DNA of 64,000 nucleotides from Cellulomonas fengjieae (GTDB lineage: Bacteria; Actinomycetota; Actinomycetes; Actinomycetales; Cellulomonadaceae): the NCBI RefSeq assembly GCF_018388465.1, contig NZ_CP074404.1, positions 3,844,001 through 3,908,000 on the forward strand. The letters are read 5' to 3'. How positions within the stretch are numbered: position 1 is the stretch's first letter; each line of letters starts with the position of its first letter. This document shows positions 34,065 to 41,246 of the stretch, in pieces. The position numbers and the translations under genes are program-made. A model generated the notes under the pieces. The model saw only the letters and a list, made by a program, of their open reading frames with translations. It ran no database searches and was not told the DNA's origin.

Positions 34065-34721
34065 GTGACCCAGACACGTGTGTCGCGACTGAGGGACGCG
34101 CTGGAAGCGCCGTCCTCGTCCGTGCGGCTGCGGGCTGCGCTCGCGGCGGGCAGCGCCCCGGCCCCCGACGACATCGAGGTGCTCGTCGCGCGGTGCGGGG
34201 TCGAGCCGGACTTCTTCGTCCGGGACATGCTCACCTGGGCGCTGACCCGCCACGACACGTCGGCGGTGGTCGCACGGTTGCTGCCCGAGCTCGGGTCGCC
34301 GACCGCGCGGGCGCGGGCCCAGGCGCTGCACGCGCTCTCGAAGATCGGCCGCCCGGACGTCTGGTCGGCGATCACCGCGCTCCTTCTGGACGAGGACGAC
34401 GAGGTGGCCCGCACCGCCTGGCGCACCGCGGCCGGGCTCGTCCCCGCGGGCGGGGAGGAAGGGCTGGCGCGGACGCTCGCGACCCAGCTCGGCCGGGGGG
34501 ACCGGGACACGCAGCTGAGCCTCAGCCGTGCGCTCGTCGCGCTGGGGGAGGAGGCGGCGTCGGTCGTCGACCGAGCCAAGACCCACCCCGACCCGGGGGT
34601 ACGAGCGCACGCGATCGCGACCGAGCGCCTCATCGGGGACCCCGACCACGGGTTCGACGCGGCGATCGCCGACGCCCGGCGGTTCGTCGCGCTGCGCGAC
34701 TCCCCGGTCGTCAGGCAGTGA
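34065..34721 (+). CDS. HEAT-repeat protein
   Basis: Soluble alpha-helical protein of 218 aa made of HEAT/Armadillo-like repeats (VRLRAALAAGSAPAPDDIEVL; TARARAQALHALSKIGRPDVW; DEVARTAWRTAAGLVP; QLSLSRALVALGEEAAS). It has no catalytic motif; such scaffolds mediate protein-protein contacts. The GTG at 34065 is set by GGAGGTGATC, an unusually complete complement to the 3' end of 16S rRNA, 4 nt upstream. It precedes a MerR regulator whose own C-terminal half is made of similar repeats, suggesting the two proteins bind each other or share a partner. Confidence 0.8.
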   Translation: MTQTRVSRLRDALEAPSSSVRLRAALAAGSAPAPDDIEVLVARCGVEPDFFVRDMLTWALTRHDTSAVVARLLPELGSPTARARAQALHALSKIGRPDVWSAITALLLDEDDEVARTAWRTAAGLVPAGGEEGLARTLATQLGRGDRDTQLSLSRALVALGEEAASVVDRAKTHPDPGVRAHAIATERLIGDPDHGFDAAIADARRFVALRDSPVVRQ

Positions 34722-34726
34722 GCGGC

Positions 34727-35728
34727 ATGCTGATCGGCGAGGTCTCCGAGCGGTCCGGCATCAGCGCCCGGATGCTGCGGCACTACGACGCGCTCGGGCT
34801 GGTGTCCCCCACGGGGCGCACGCTCGGCGGGTACCGGCAGTACTCGGCGGACGATGTCCGGCGCCTCTTCCAGGTGGAAGGGCTCCGGTCGCTCGGCCTG
34901 AGCCTGCAGGAGATCTCGGACGTGCTGGCCGACCTCGCCTTCGACCCGGCGCCCCTCGTCGAGCAGCTCATCGAGCGCACGCGCGAGCGGCTCGCCCGCG
35001 AGGAGGAGCTGCTGCGCCGGCTGACCCAGGTCCACACGACCAACCCGGCCGCCTGGGCCGACGTGCTGCGGACCATCGGCCTCCTGCGTGGGCTCGAGGT
35101 GGGCGACGCGTCCTCGCGCCAGCGCCTGGTGCTCGAGCTGACCGGCCACGCGGGCGATGTCCCGTCGCTCGCCGAGGCGGCGCTGAACGAGCCGGAACCG
35201 AACGTGTCCGGTGCGCTCTACTGGGCGCTCGCGCGCAGCGGCGACACGGCGATCCCGATGTTGGTGGAGACCCTGGACGCACCGGACGCCGACCGCCGTC
35301 GCCGCGCGGTGGAGGCGCTCGAGAAGATCGGCTCGCCGGACGCGCTGGCGTCGCTGGCCGACGCGTTCCGGCACCCCGACCCGTTCGTCGCCGGACGCGC
35401 CGTCCTGGCGCGCGGCGCACGCGGCGGGGCGGACGTCATCCCCGCGCTGGTCGCGCTCGTCGTCGAGGGGCGCGACGACGTCGCCGCCGCCGACGCCCTC
35501 GGTGTGCTCGCCGCCCGCCACGGTCACGCGGACGCGATCGTCCGAGCGATCCGCGACGAGCTCACCGACGCACCGGTCGCCGCCCGGCAGCGCCTGGCCG
35601 GCGCGCTCGCGGAGGTCCCCGGACCGGCGGCCGACGCCGCGCTCACCGCCCTCCTCGACGATCCCGAGCGGAGCGTCGCCCTGACGGCGACGTCGGTCCT
35701 GCGCGCCCGCCGTAGGGTGCCGGGGTGA
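34727..35728 (+). CDS. MerR regulator with C-terminal HEAT repeats
   Basis: Fusion of 333 aa. Residues 1-70 are a MerR winged helix (MLIGEVSERSGISARMLRHYD; LVSPTGRTLGGYRQYSADDV) and ~75-110 the dimerisation coil (LIERTRERLAREEELLRRLTQ). From ~130 to the end come HEAT repeats instead of a drug- or metal-binding domain (NVSGALYWALARSGDTAIPMLVE; DRRRRAVEALEKIGSPDALASL; RQRLAGALAEVPG). The ATG at 34727 gives the canonical N-terminus; a GTG at 34718 overlapping the previous stop as GTGA is the alternative. The next gene (GNAT) overlaps its stop as GTGA. Confidence 0.88.
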   Translation: MLIGEVSERSGISARMLRHYDALGLVSPTGRTLGGYRQYSADDVRRLFQVEGLRSLGLSLQEISDVLADLAFDPAPLVEQLIERTRERLAREEELLRRLTQVHTTNPAAWADVLRTIGLLRGLEVGDASSRQRLVLELTGHAGDVPSLAEAALNEPEPNVSGALYWALARSGDTAIPMLVETLDAPDADRRRRAVEALEKIGSPDALASLADAFRHPDPFVAGRAVLARGARGGADVIPALVALVVEGRDDVAAADALGVLAARHGHADAIVRAIRDELTDAPVAARQRLAGALAEVPGPAADAALTALLDDPERSVALTATSVLRARRRVPG

Positions 35729-36267
35729 CGATCGAACGCCGGACCGCCCGCCTGCTCATGCGCCAGTGGACCCCTGCCGACCGGGAGCCGTTCGCGCAGA
35801 TGAACGCCGACCCCGAGGTGGTCGAGTACTTCCCCTCCGCGCTCACGCGCGAGGCGAGCGACTCCCTCGCCGCGCGCGCCCAGGCGCACCTCGATGAGCA
35901 CGGCTGGGGCCTGTGGGCGCTGGAGGCAGACGGGCGCTTCGCCGGGTTCACCGGGCTGGCGCGACCGTCCTGGGACCGGTCCGTGGTCGAGGTGGGCTGG
36001 CGGCTGCCGCGCTGGGCCTGGGGACACGGCTACGCGACGGAGGCCGCGCGGGAGGCCCTGGCCGTCGGCTTCGACGAGCTCGGCCTCGCGGAGATCGTCT
36101 CGTTCACGGCGGCGCCGAACGAGCGTTCCCAGGCGGTGATGCGTCGGCTGGGCATGACGCGGGACCCCACCGCCGACTTCGACTACCCCGGGATCGCCGA
36201 GGGCCACCCGCTGCGCCGGCACGTGCTCTACCGGATCAGCGCAGCGTCGTCGCGCACCACGGAGTAG
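35725..36267 (+). CDS. GNAT family N-acetyltransferase
   Basis: RimJ/RimL-like acetyltransferase of 180 aa (RTARLLMRQWTPADREPFAQMNADPEV). The acetyl-CoA loop is WGHGYATEAAREAL and the C-terminal motif is APNERSQAVMRRLGM. It transfers acetyl from acetyl-CoA to an amine, either a protein N-terminus or a small molecule. GTG start overlaps the MerR-HEAT stop, so it belongs to that operon. Its 3' end overlaps the convergent reductase gene by 40 bp. Confidence 0.9.
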   Translation: MTIERRTARLLMRQWTPADREPFAQMNADPEVVEYFPSALTREASDSLAARAQAHLDEHGWGLWALEADGRFAGFTGLARPSWDRSVVEVGWRLPRWAWGHGYATEAAREALAVGFDELGLAEIVSFTAAPNERSQAVMRRLGMTRDPTADFDYPGIAEGHPLRRHVLYRISAASSRTTE

Positions 36268-36833
36268 TCCAGCAGAAGGACCCCCGTCGTCGTCGGCGTC
36301 GAGCTCGCCAGCTGCAGGCGCTGCGGCCGGTCCGCGCCCCGGAACAGGCGCTTGCCCGTGCCCAGCAGGAGCGGGTGCAGGAACAGCCGGTACCCGTCGA
36401 CCAAGCCGTGCGCCGCGAGGTCCTGGACCAGGACTCCGCTACCCATCACCGCGAGCGTGCCGGAACCCTGCGACAACAGGTCGGCGACGGCCGACGGAAG
36501 GTCGCCGTCGAGCACGTGGGAGTTGCGCCAGGTGAGGTCGGTGCGCGTGCGGGTCGCGACGTACTTCGGCGTCGCGTTCAGGTGGCCGGCCATCGCGTTG
36601 GTGTCCGGCAGGTGCGGCCAGAACGCGGCCATGCTGTCGTAGGTCCGGCGCCCGAACAGGTACGCCGTCGTGCCGGCCATCCCCTCCGCCGCGGCATCCG
36701 CCAGGACGCCGTCGCCGTACGGCCCGGCCCAGCCGCCGTGCTCGAAGCCGCCGTCGCGGTCCTCGTCCGGCGAGCCCAGCCCCTGCATGACCCCGTCGAG
36801 GGTGATGAACTCGATGACCACCAGCCGTCGCAT
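36228..36833 (-). CDS. Dihydrofolate reductase/RibD C-terminal domain protein
   Basis: Reductase fold of 201 aa: RRLVVIEFITLDGVMQGLGSPDED, AYLFGRRTYDSMAAFWP, LAVMGSGVLVQDLAAHGLVDGY and LLGTGKRLFRGA. It is a single-domain member of unknown substrate, related to the protein at 25491-26093. ATG at 36833 follows GGGAGG; an upstream in-frame start at 36902 lacks a ribosome site. Confidence 0.88.
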   Translation of the reverse strand: MRRLVVIEFITLDGVMQGLGSPDEDRDGGFEHGGWAGPYGDGVLADAAAEGMAGTTAYLFGRRTYDSMAAFWPHLPDTNAMAGHLNATPKYVATRTRTDLTWRNSHVLDGDLPSAVADLLSQGSGTLAVMGSGVLVQDLAAHGLVDGYRLFLHPLLLGTGKRLFRGADRPQRLQLASSTPTTTGVLLLDYSVVRDDAALIR

Positions 36834-36930
36834 GCCCGTACCGCCTCCCTGGACCGGCCCCGTGCCGATCACTCGTGACCTGTACGAACGGGCGGGACCC
36901 ACATCGACGAACCCGCCCAGCCGAGCGGCG

Positions 36931-37701
36931 CTACCTCGGCAGCGTGAGGATCTCGGCTCCGTCGTCGGTGATCGCGATGGTGTGCTCGCTGTGCGCCGTC
37001 CGGCAGCCGGTCGCGCTGCGCAGGGTCCACCCGTCGGCGTCGGTGACCAGCTCGTCGGTGTCCACCATGACCCACGGCTCGAGCGCGAGCAGGAGGCCGG
37101 GACGCAGCGTGTACCCGCGGCCGGGCCGGCCGGTGTTGGTGACGTGCAGGTCCTGGTGCATCGTCGAGCCGATGCCGTGCCCGCCGAACTCGGTGTTGAT
37201 CGGGTACCCCGCCTCGCTCAGGACCGTGCCGATCGCGTGGGAGAGGTCGCCGATGCGGGCTCCCGGCCGGGCGGCGGCGATCCCGGCGGCGAGGGCGCGT
37301 TCGGTGGCGTCGATCATCGCGACGCTCTCGGGCGGTCGCGCGTCGCCCACGAGGAAGCTCACCGCGGAGTCCGCGGCCACCCCGCCGCGCAGGACGGCGA
37401 TGTCGAGCGTCAGCAGGTCGCCGTCGGCGAGCGCGTAGTCGTGGGGCAGCCCGTGCAGGACGGCGTCGTTGACGGACGTGCAGATGTAGTGGCCGAAGGG
37501 GCCGCGGCCGAACGACGGGGCGTAGTCGACGTAGCAGGACTGCGCGCCGGCGTCGGCGATCATCTCCTGCGCCCACCGGTCGATGTCGAGCAGGTTCGTG
37601 CCGACGCGGGTGCGGCTCTTCAACGTCTGCAGGATCTCGGCGACCAGCGCACCGGTCTGTCGGGCTCGCCCCAGCTCGGTCGGGCTCAGGATCTCGATCA
37701 C
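36931..37701 (-). CDS. map: Type I methionine aminopeptidase
   Basis: Removes the N-terminal methionine from new proteins in the cytosol. 256 aa with all five metal ligands of the pita-bread fold: the two aspartates in LTLDIAVLRGGVAADSAVSF, the His in FGGHGIGS, and the glutamates in LLALEPWVMV and AHSEHTIAIT. GTG start after GGAGGCGCACC. It is divergent from an XRE regulator across a short AT-rich spacer, a pairing often seen for accessory map genes in actinobacteria. Such a copy may be a second, regulated enzyme rather than the main one next to adk; that is inference. Confidence 0.93.
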   Translation of the reverse strand: MIEILSPTELGRARQTGALVAEILQTLKSRTRVGTNLLDIDRWAQEMIADAGAQSCYVDYAPSFGRGPFGHYICTSVNDAVLHGLPHDYALADGDLLTLDIAVLRGGVAADSAVSFLVGDARPPESVAMIDATERALAAGIAAARPGARIGDLSHAIGTVLSEAGYPINTEFGGHGIGSTMHQDLHVTNTGRPGRGYTLRPGLLLALEPWVMVDTDELVTDADGWTLRSATGCRTAHSEHTIAITDDGAEILTLPR

Positions 37702-37710
37702 GGTGCGCCT

Positions 37711-37756
37711 CCAATAACTATCCCGGCCATGTTATACCGGTACTACTATCGGAGCC
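37711..37756. promoter_or_regulatory. AT-rich divergent map/XRE promoter region
   Basis: Contains an inverted repeat ATAAC (37714-37718) / GTTAT (37731-37735) and, for the XRE gene, a -10 TACTAT (37744-37749) 7 nt before its ATG. On the reverse strand TAGTTA lies upstream of the map ribosome site. Much less GC-rich than its surroundings. The XRE protein is the likely binder. Confidence 0.5.
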
Positions 37757-38029
37757 ATGGTCAGGCTGCCGCTCACCCCCGCCGAGCTGGAACGCGGACA
37801 GCGTCTCGGTGCTCTCCTGCGCCGAGCGCGGGGGGAGCGCTCGATCCTCGTGGTCGCGCTCGACGCCCGCGTCTCACCCGAGACCCTCCGCAAGATCGAG
37901 ACCGGCCGCGTCGCAACCCCCGCCTTCCCGACCATCGCGGCGCTCGCCGGGGTGCTCGGCCTGTCCCTCGACGCCGTGTGGGCGGAGATGAACCGGCCCG
38001 CGCCCGAGCTCTCCGAGTCGCCCGCATGA
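37757..38029 (+). CDS. XRE-family helix-turn-helix regulator
   Basis: DNA-binding protein of 90 aa consisting of one XRE domain (RLGALLRRARGERSILVVALD; VSPETLRKIETGRVATPAFPTIAALAGVLGLSLDAVW). It has no effector domain. It is divergent from map and translationally coupled (ATGA) to the cation-efflux-like gene, so it probably controls both sides. Confidence 0.9.
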   Translation: MVRLPLTPAELERGQRLGALLRRARGERSILVVALDARVSPETLRKIETGRVATPAFPTIAALAGVLGLSLDAVWAEMNRPAPELSESPA

Positions 38030-38664
38030 GCGAGACGCCGGTCATGTCGCCCGAGGTCGAGCGGCTCACCCGCCGCGGGCTGCGCCTGGCGCAGTTCACC
38101 GTCGCGTACAACGTGGTCGAGGGTGCGGTCGCGATCACGCTCGGGCTCCTGGCCGGGCTGGTCTCGGTCGTCGGGTTCGGCATCGACTCCGGCATCGAGT
38201 CGATCTCCGCGATCCTGGTCAGCCTGCGGCTCTCGGCACGGCTCCGGTACGGCCACGCCGACGAGGCCAAGGAACGCCGCGCCCTCAAGCTGGTCGCCGG
38301 GACGTTCTTCCTCCTGGCCGCGTACATCACCTTCGAGGGGATCCGGAGCCTCACCACCGGCGAGACCCCGGACTCCTCACCGCTGGCCGTCGCCCTGCTC
38401 GTCGCGTCGCTGATCGTGATGCCCGTCCTGGCCGCGCTCAAGCGCCGCGTCGGCCTGCGCCTGTCGGACAACCTGATCCTCGCCGACGCCGCCGAGACCA
38501 GGATCTGCGTCCTGCTCAGCGCGTCCACGCTCGCGGCCCTGGTGCTGTTCCAGTGGACCGGCGCCGCCTGGCTCGACCCCGTCGCCGCGTTCGTCATCGC
38601 CGCCTTCGCCATCCACGAGGGTCGCGAGGCGTGGGAGGGCGAGCTCGTCGAGGACGACGACTAG
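38026..38664 (+). CDS. Cation diffusion facilitator-like membrane protein
   Basis: Membrane protein of 212 aa with the CDF fold: AYNVVEGAVAITLGLLAGLV, SVVGFGIDSGIESISAILVSL, then four further helices. The metal-site Asp in FGIDSGIES and the DAAET helix (LILADAAETRI) are kept. It stops after the sixth helix and lacks the cytoplasmic C-terminal domain, like other short actinobacterial forms. It probably exports a divalent metal. Link with map, a metal enzyme, is suggestive. The stop shares CTAG with the convergent phosphotransferase stop. Confidence 0.85.
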   Translation: MSETPVMSPEVERLTRRGLRLAQFTVAYNVVEGAVAITLGLLAGLVSVVGFGIDSGIESISAILVSLRLSARLRYGHADEAKERRALKLVAGTFFLLAAYITFEGIRSLTTGETPDSSPLAVALLVASLIVMPVLAALKRRVGLRLSDNLILADAAETRICVLLSASTLAALVLFQWTGAAWLDPVAAFVIAAFAIHEGREAWEGELVEDDD

Positions 38665-39509
38665 CGGACGCGTCGGCCGTGCGGTCGGTAGCCCGACACG
38701 AAGGATCGCAGCGTCGCCTGCCACTCGGGCGACGACGTGCGGACCCCGACGGGGGCGGCGTCGAGGTCGTCGAGCCACGACCCGAGCGTGCCGACCCGCA
38801 GATCGACAAAGCGGTCCACGGCTCCCTCCGACAGGCGCGGGCCGCCGGACCGGTAGCCGTCCACGAAGTGCCGGCAGAAGGTCGAGTACGTCTCCGGCCG
38901 ACCGTGGAGGGTGGCGTCGAACAGCACCATGTACAGCGCGTTCGCGACGTCGAACTCCGGCGGTCCGTACCCGCAGTCGTCCAGGTCGAAGATCCGCACG
39001 ACGCCGTCCTGCGCCCGCAGGTTGGCGGTGCCGAAGTCACCGTGGAGGAGCTGGTGCGCCCCGGCGGTCGCATCGGACGGCATGCCACGCAGGGCGTGGA
39101 CCACGGGGAGTGGAGCCGCGGGGAGTCGCGCCATCGACCGGTGCAGCTGCGCGAGCGCGGAACCCATGAGTGCGGCGTCGGCCGGGCTTGCGGCGTCGAG
39201 GGTGCGACCGTCGGCGAACTCGTAGCAGACGACGTAGTGCGCTCCGCCGGCTGACGACACCTCGGCGATCCGCCGCTCACCGATCACCCGCGGCCGGCAG
39301 ACACGCGGGTCGAGGTCCGCGAGCGCGGCCATGACGTCGAGCCGCACCTCGAGCTCCGCACGATCGACCGCCGAGGCGTCGAGCACCTTGGCCACGGCCG
39401 GCCGGCCGCTGCGGTCGACCACACGGAACACGCGGCTCTGGTGACCCCCGGAGAGCTCCTCGACCCGGTCGACGCCCAGCACGGTGGCGACGTGCTCGGC
39501 GAGGTCCAT
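38661..39509 (-). CDS. Aminoglycoside phosphotransferase/choline kinase-like protein
   Basis: Protein-kinase-like phosphotransferase of 282 aa. The ATP loop is LSGGHQSRVFRVVD with the Lys in PAVAKVLD; the catalytic loop is LLHGDFGTANLRA and the metal-binding motif FDLDDCGYGPPEFDVA. Substrates in this superfamily range from antibiotics to homoserine and choline, so resistance cannot be assumed. ATG at 39509. No partner gene. Confidence 0.88.
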   Translation of the reverse strand: MDLAEHVATVLGVDRVEELSGGHQSRVFRVVDRSGRPAVAKVLDASAVDRAELEVRLDVMAALADLDPRVCRPRVIGERRIAEVSSAGGAHYVVCYEFADGRTLDAASPADAALMGSALAQLHRSMARLPAAPLPVVHALRGMPSDATAGAHQLLHGDFGTANLRAQDGVVRIFDLDDCGYGPPEFDVANALYMVLFDATLHGRPETYSTFCRHFVDGYRSGGPRLSEGAVDRFVDLRVGTLGSWLDDLDAAPVGVRTSSPEWQATLRSFVSGYRPHGRRVR

Positions 39510-39644
39510 GCCGACGAGGGTCGCACGCGTCAGCTCACTCGTAGGCGACCGCGTCGACCACCCTCATCCGGGCGGCGGGCGTCGCCGGCCACACGGCGGC
39601 GAGCACCCGGCCCACCTTCCTCCTCTTCGGGTGTGCTTCCGTCC

Positions 39645-39650
39645 TAGATT
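39645..39650 (+). promoter_or_regulatory. -10 box upstream of the decayed GAP-family gene
   Basis: TAGATT, 6 nt before an ATG at 39657 that opens only a ten-codon frame. It suggests the promoter of the broken gene is still present. Confidence 0.35.
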
Positions 39651-39682
39651 CCTGGCATGACGATGCAACGCGGTGCGGGCAC

Positions 39683-40130
39683 GTGCTGAGCCAGGTGATC
39701 GGGGCGACCCTCGCCCCCGCGCTCGCCGTGGCACTCAGCCCGTTCCTCGTGATCGGACAGCACCACGTCGGCCGTCGTGGACTGGTCGCGTGTCGTCGCC
39801 GGTGCGGCGCTGATCGTGCTGGGCGTGCGCAAGTGGGTCGCGCGGCCGCGTCGGGGTGAGGCCGTCGAGACACCGGCGTGGATGGCCTTGCTGGAGGACG
39901 CGTCGACCGGTCGGGCGCTCGGGCTCGGGCTCCTGCTGTCCGGGGCCAACCCCAAGAACATCGTCCTGATCGGCTCCGCCATGGCGGCCGCCATCGAGAC
40001 CGGTGCGCACGACGGCGACCTCGCGCTGGCGGCGGCGGTGTTCGTCGTGATCGGGTCGTCGACGGTCGTCGGCGCGGTGCTCGCGCACACGTTCGGCGGC
40101 GCGGGGGCCGCCGCGGCGACCGCGCTCGAT
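39683..40130 (+). pseudogene. GAP/Sap (sulfolipid-1-addressing protein) family pseudogene
   Basis: Two fragments of a GAP-family membrane protein lie in different frames. From 39683 the first frame reads VLSQVIGATLAPALAVALSP and FLVIG, the family N-terminus. From about 39777 another frame reads DWSRVVAGAALIVLGVRKW and ALGLGLLLSGANPKNIVLIG, the family middle. Roughly 60 residues that normally lie between are missing, and the C-terminal helices are replaced by the end of the convergent esterase gene at 40130. The gene therefore carries an internal deletion with frameshift plus a 3' truncation. A sequencing error cannot explain the missing segment. Confidence 0.65.
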
Positions 40131-41065
40131 CAGACGCGATCGAGGAACGCGCGCTGCGCGGCCAGCAGCGCGGCCGCCTCGTCCGCCATCCCCGGGTAGT
40201 CCATGTGGCCGGCGGTCCGGATGAAGCTCTCCCGGGGCCCGCTCAGGGCGTTGTAGACGGCGAACTGCCCGGGCGGGGGCACCGCCGGGTCGGCGAGCGC
40301 GAGGCCGACGTGCGTCGGCGCCCGCATGAAGGTCGCGGCCGTCGCGGCGTCGAAGTACCGCAGCGTGTCGAGCGCCTCAGGGTGGTGGGTCACGTGCCGG
40401 CGGACGGCCTCGCCGGAGCCCGTGCACGGCAGCGTGACGCGCAGCGGGTGGTTGCCGAAGCTCGGGACCGACAGGCACACGGCCGCGATGCGTTCGTCCC
40501 AGGGCGCGGCCAGGGCGCCGATCCCACCGCCGAAGCTCCCGCCCAGGTAGTCGACGCGCGCGGCCGCCTCGGGCACCAGCTCGCACAGCGCACCCACCGC
40601 GGCCCACACGTCGGCCGCGCAGCCACCGTGCACGTAGGTGTCCCGGCTGACGATGCCGTGCAGCACGTGCTCCTCGGCGGTGTCCGGGATCGACCCGATG
40701 CGGCTCCGGTCGCCCATGCCCCGCGCGCAGGGGAACAGGACCGCCGCACGCTCGACGGGGACGGCCGGCTCGGGCGCGATCCGGCCGCCGTACCCGTGGC
40801 TCATCACCAGGCCGCGCTCGACGCGCCCGTCGGCCGGCACGGCGAGCCACCCGCCGAGCCGGATCCCGCCGAGCGAGGAGAGCCCGACGTCGTACAGGTC
40901 GAAGCCGGGCATCGCGAACGCCTGGCTCGGCCGCATGATCGCGGCCGGCTCCACCGACCGCGCCTCCCGGTACAGGCCGGTCCAGAAGTCGGCGAAGTCG
41001 GGGGGCGGGGGCGGGCCGCCCACCTCGAGGAGCGTCTCCAGCGTGTAGCCGTAGGTGGGGTCCAT
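40130..41065 (-). CDS. CE7 acetyl-xylan esterase/cephalosporin-C deacetylase family
   Basis: Deacetylase of 311 aa for acetylated sugars. The serine elbow is DYLGGSFGGGIGALAAP (Ser177), the family RGQ-type oxyanion motif appears as CARGMGDRS, and the catalytic His is in RTAGHMDYPG. No signal peptide, so it acts on imported acetylated oligosaccharides, as known CE7 enzymes do. ATG at 41065. Just upstream lies an 18-bp operator nearly identical to those of the GH16 gene and the sugar importer, which ties it to the same regulon. Confidence 0.88.
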   Translation of the reverse strand: MDPTYGYTLETLLEVGGPPPPPDFADFWTGLYREARSVEPAAIMRPSQAFAMPGFDLYDVGLSSLGGIRLGGWLAVPADGRVERGLVMSHGYGGRIAPEPAVPVERAAVLFPCARGMGDRSRIGSIPDTAEEHVLHGIVSRDTYVHGGCAADVWAAVGALCELVPEAAARVDYLGGSFGGGIGALAAPWDERIAAVCLSVPSFGNHPLRVTLPCTGSGEAVRRHVTHHPEALDTLRYFDAATAATFMRAPTHVGLALADPAVPPPGQFAVYNALSGPRESFIRTAGHMDYPGMADEAAALLAAQRAFLDRV

Positions 41066-41076
41066 GCATCCGATTT

Positions 41077-41094
41077 TGGTACATCGATAGACCT
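41077..41094 (-). promoter_or_regulatory. LacI-type operator, copy 1 (CE7 esterase)
   Basis: Reverse strand AGGTCTATCGATGTACCA, matching 13 of 18 positions of the copy at 50200-50217, with the central CG. It sits 11 nt before the esterase start codon. Confidence 0.6.
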
Positions 41095-41128
41095 GTTATG
41101 ACCAGGCACGACGCGTGTCGGAAGATCG

Positions 41129-41158
41129 TTGACCCAGGTCAGGTATACCGGTTAACCT
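41129..41158 (+). promoter_or_regulatory. Promoter with LacI-type operator, copy 2 (GH16 gene)
   Basis: -35 TTGACC (41129-41134), 18 nt, -10 TAACCT (41153-41158). The operator AGGTATACCGGTTAACCT (41141-41158) fills the spacer and covers the -10. It is a near-palindrome around a central CG, as LacI-family sites are. Confidence 0.7.
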
Positions 41159-41246
41159 GCCAGGACGGACGGGGGTACCTGCGACGACGCTGGGGCTCGA
41201 CCCCGCGTTCGCGCACCGCATCGCAACGACGCGAGAGGACCGCCCT

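Noticed and set aside
35713..35718. TAGGGT 6 nt before the GNAT start, like the leaderless promoters
   Set aside because: The GNAT start overlaps the previous stop (GTGA) and the box lies inside the MerR-HEAT coding sequence, so translational coupling explains the start.
37732..37740. TATACCGGT core, identical to the core of the three LacI-type operators, in the map/XRE spacer
   Set aside because: Only about 12 of 18 operator positions match and the flanking AGG/CCT arms are absent; map and XRE are unlikely members of a sugar regulon.
38661..39509. Aminoglycoside-resistance gene
   Set aside because: The phosphotransferase motifs are shared with many metabolic kinases; nothing shows antibiotic specificity or mobility.
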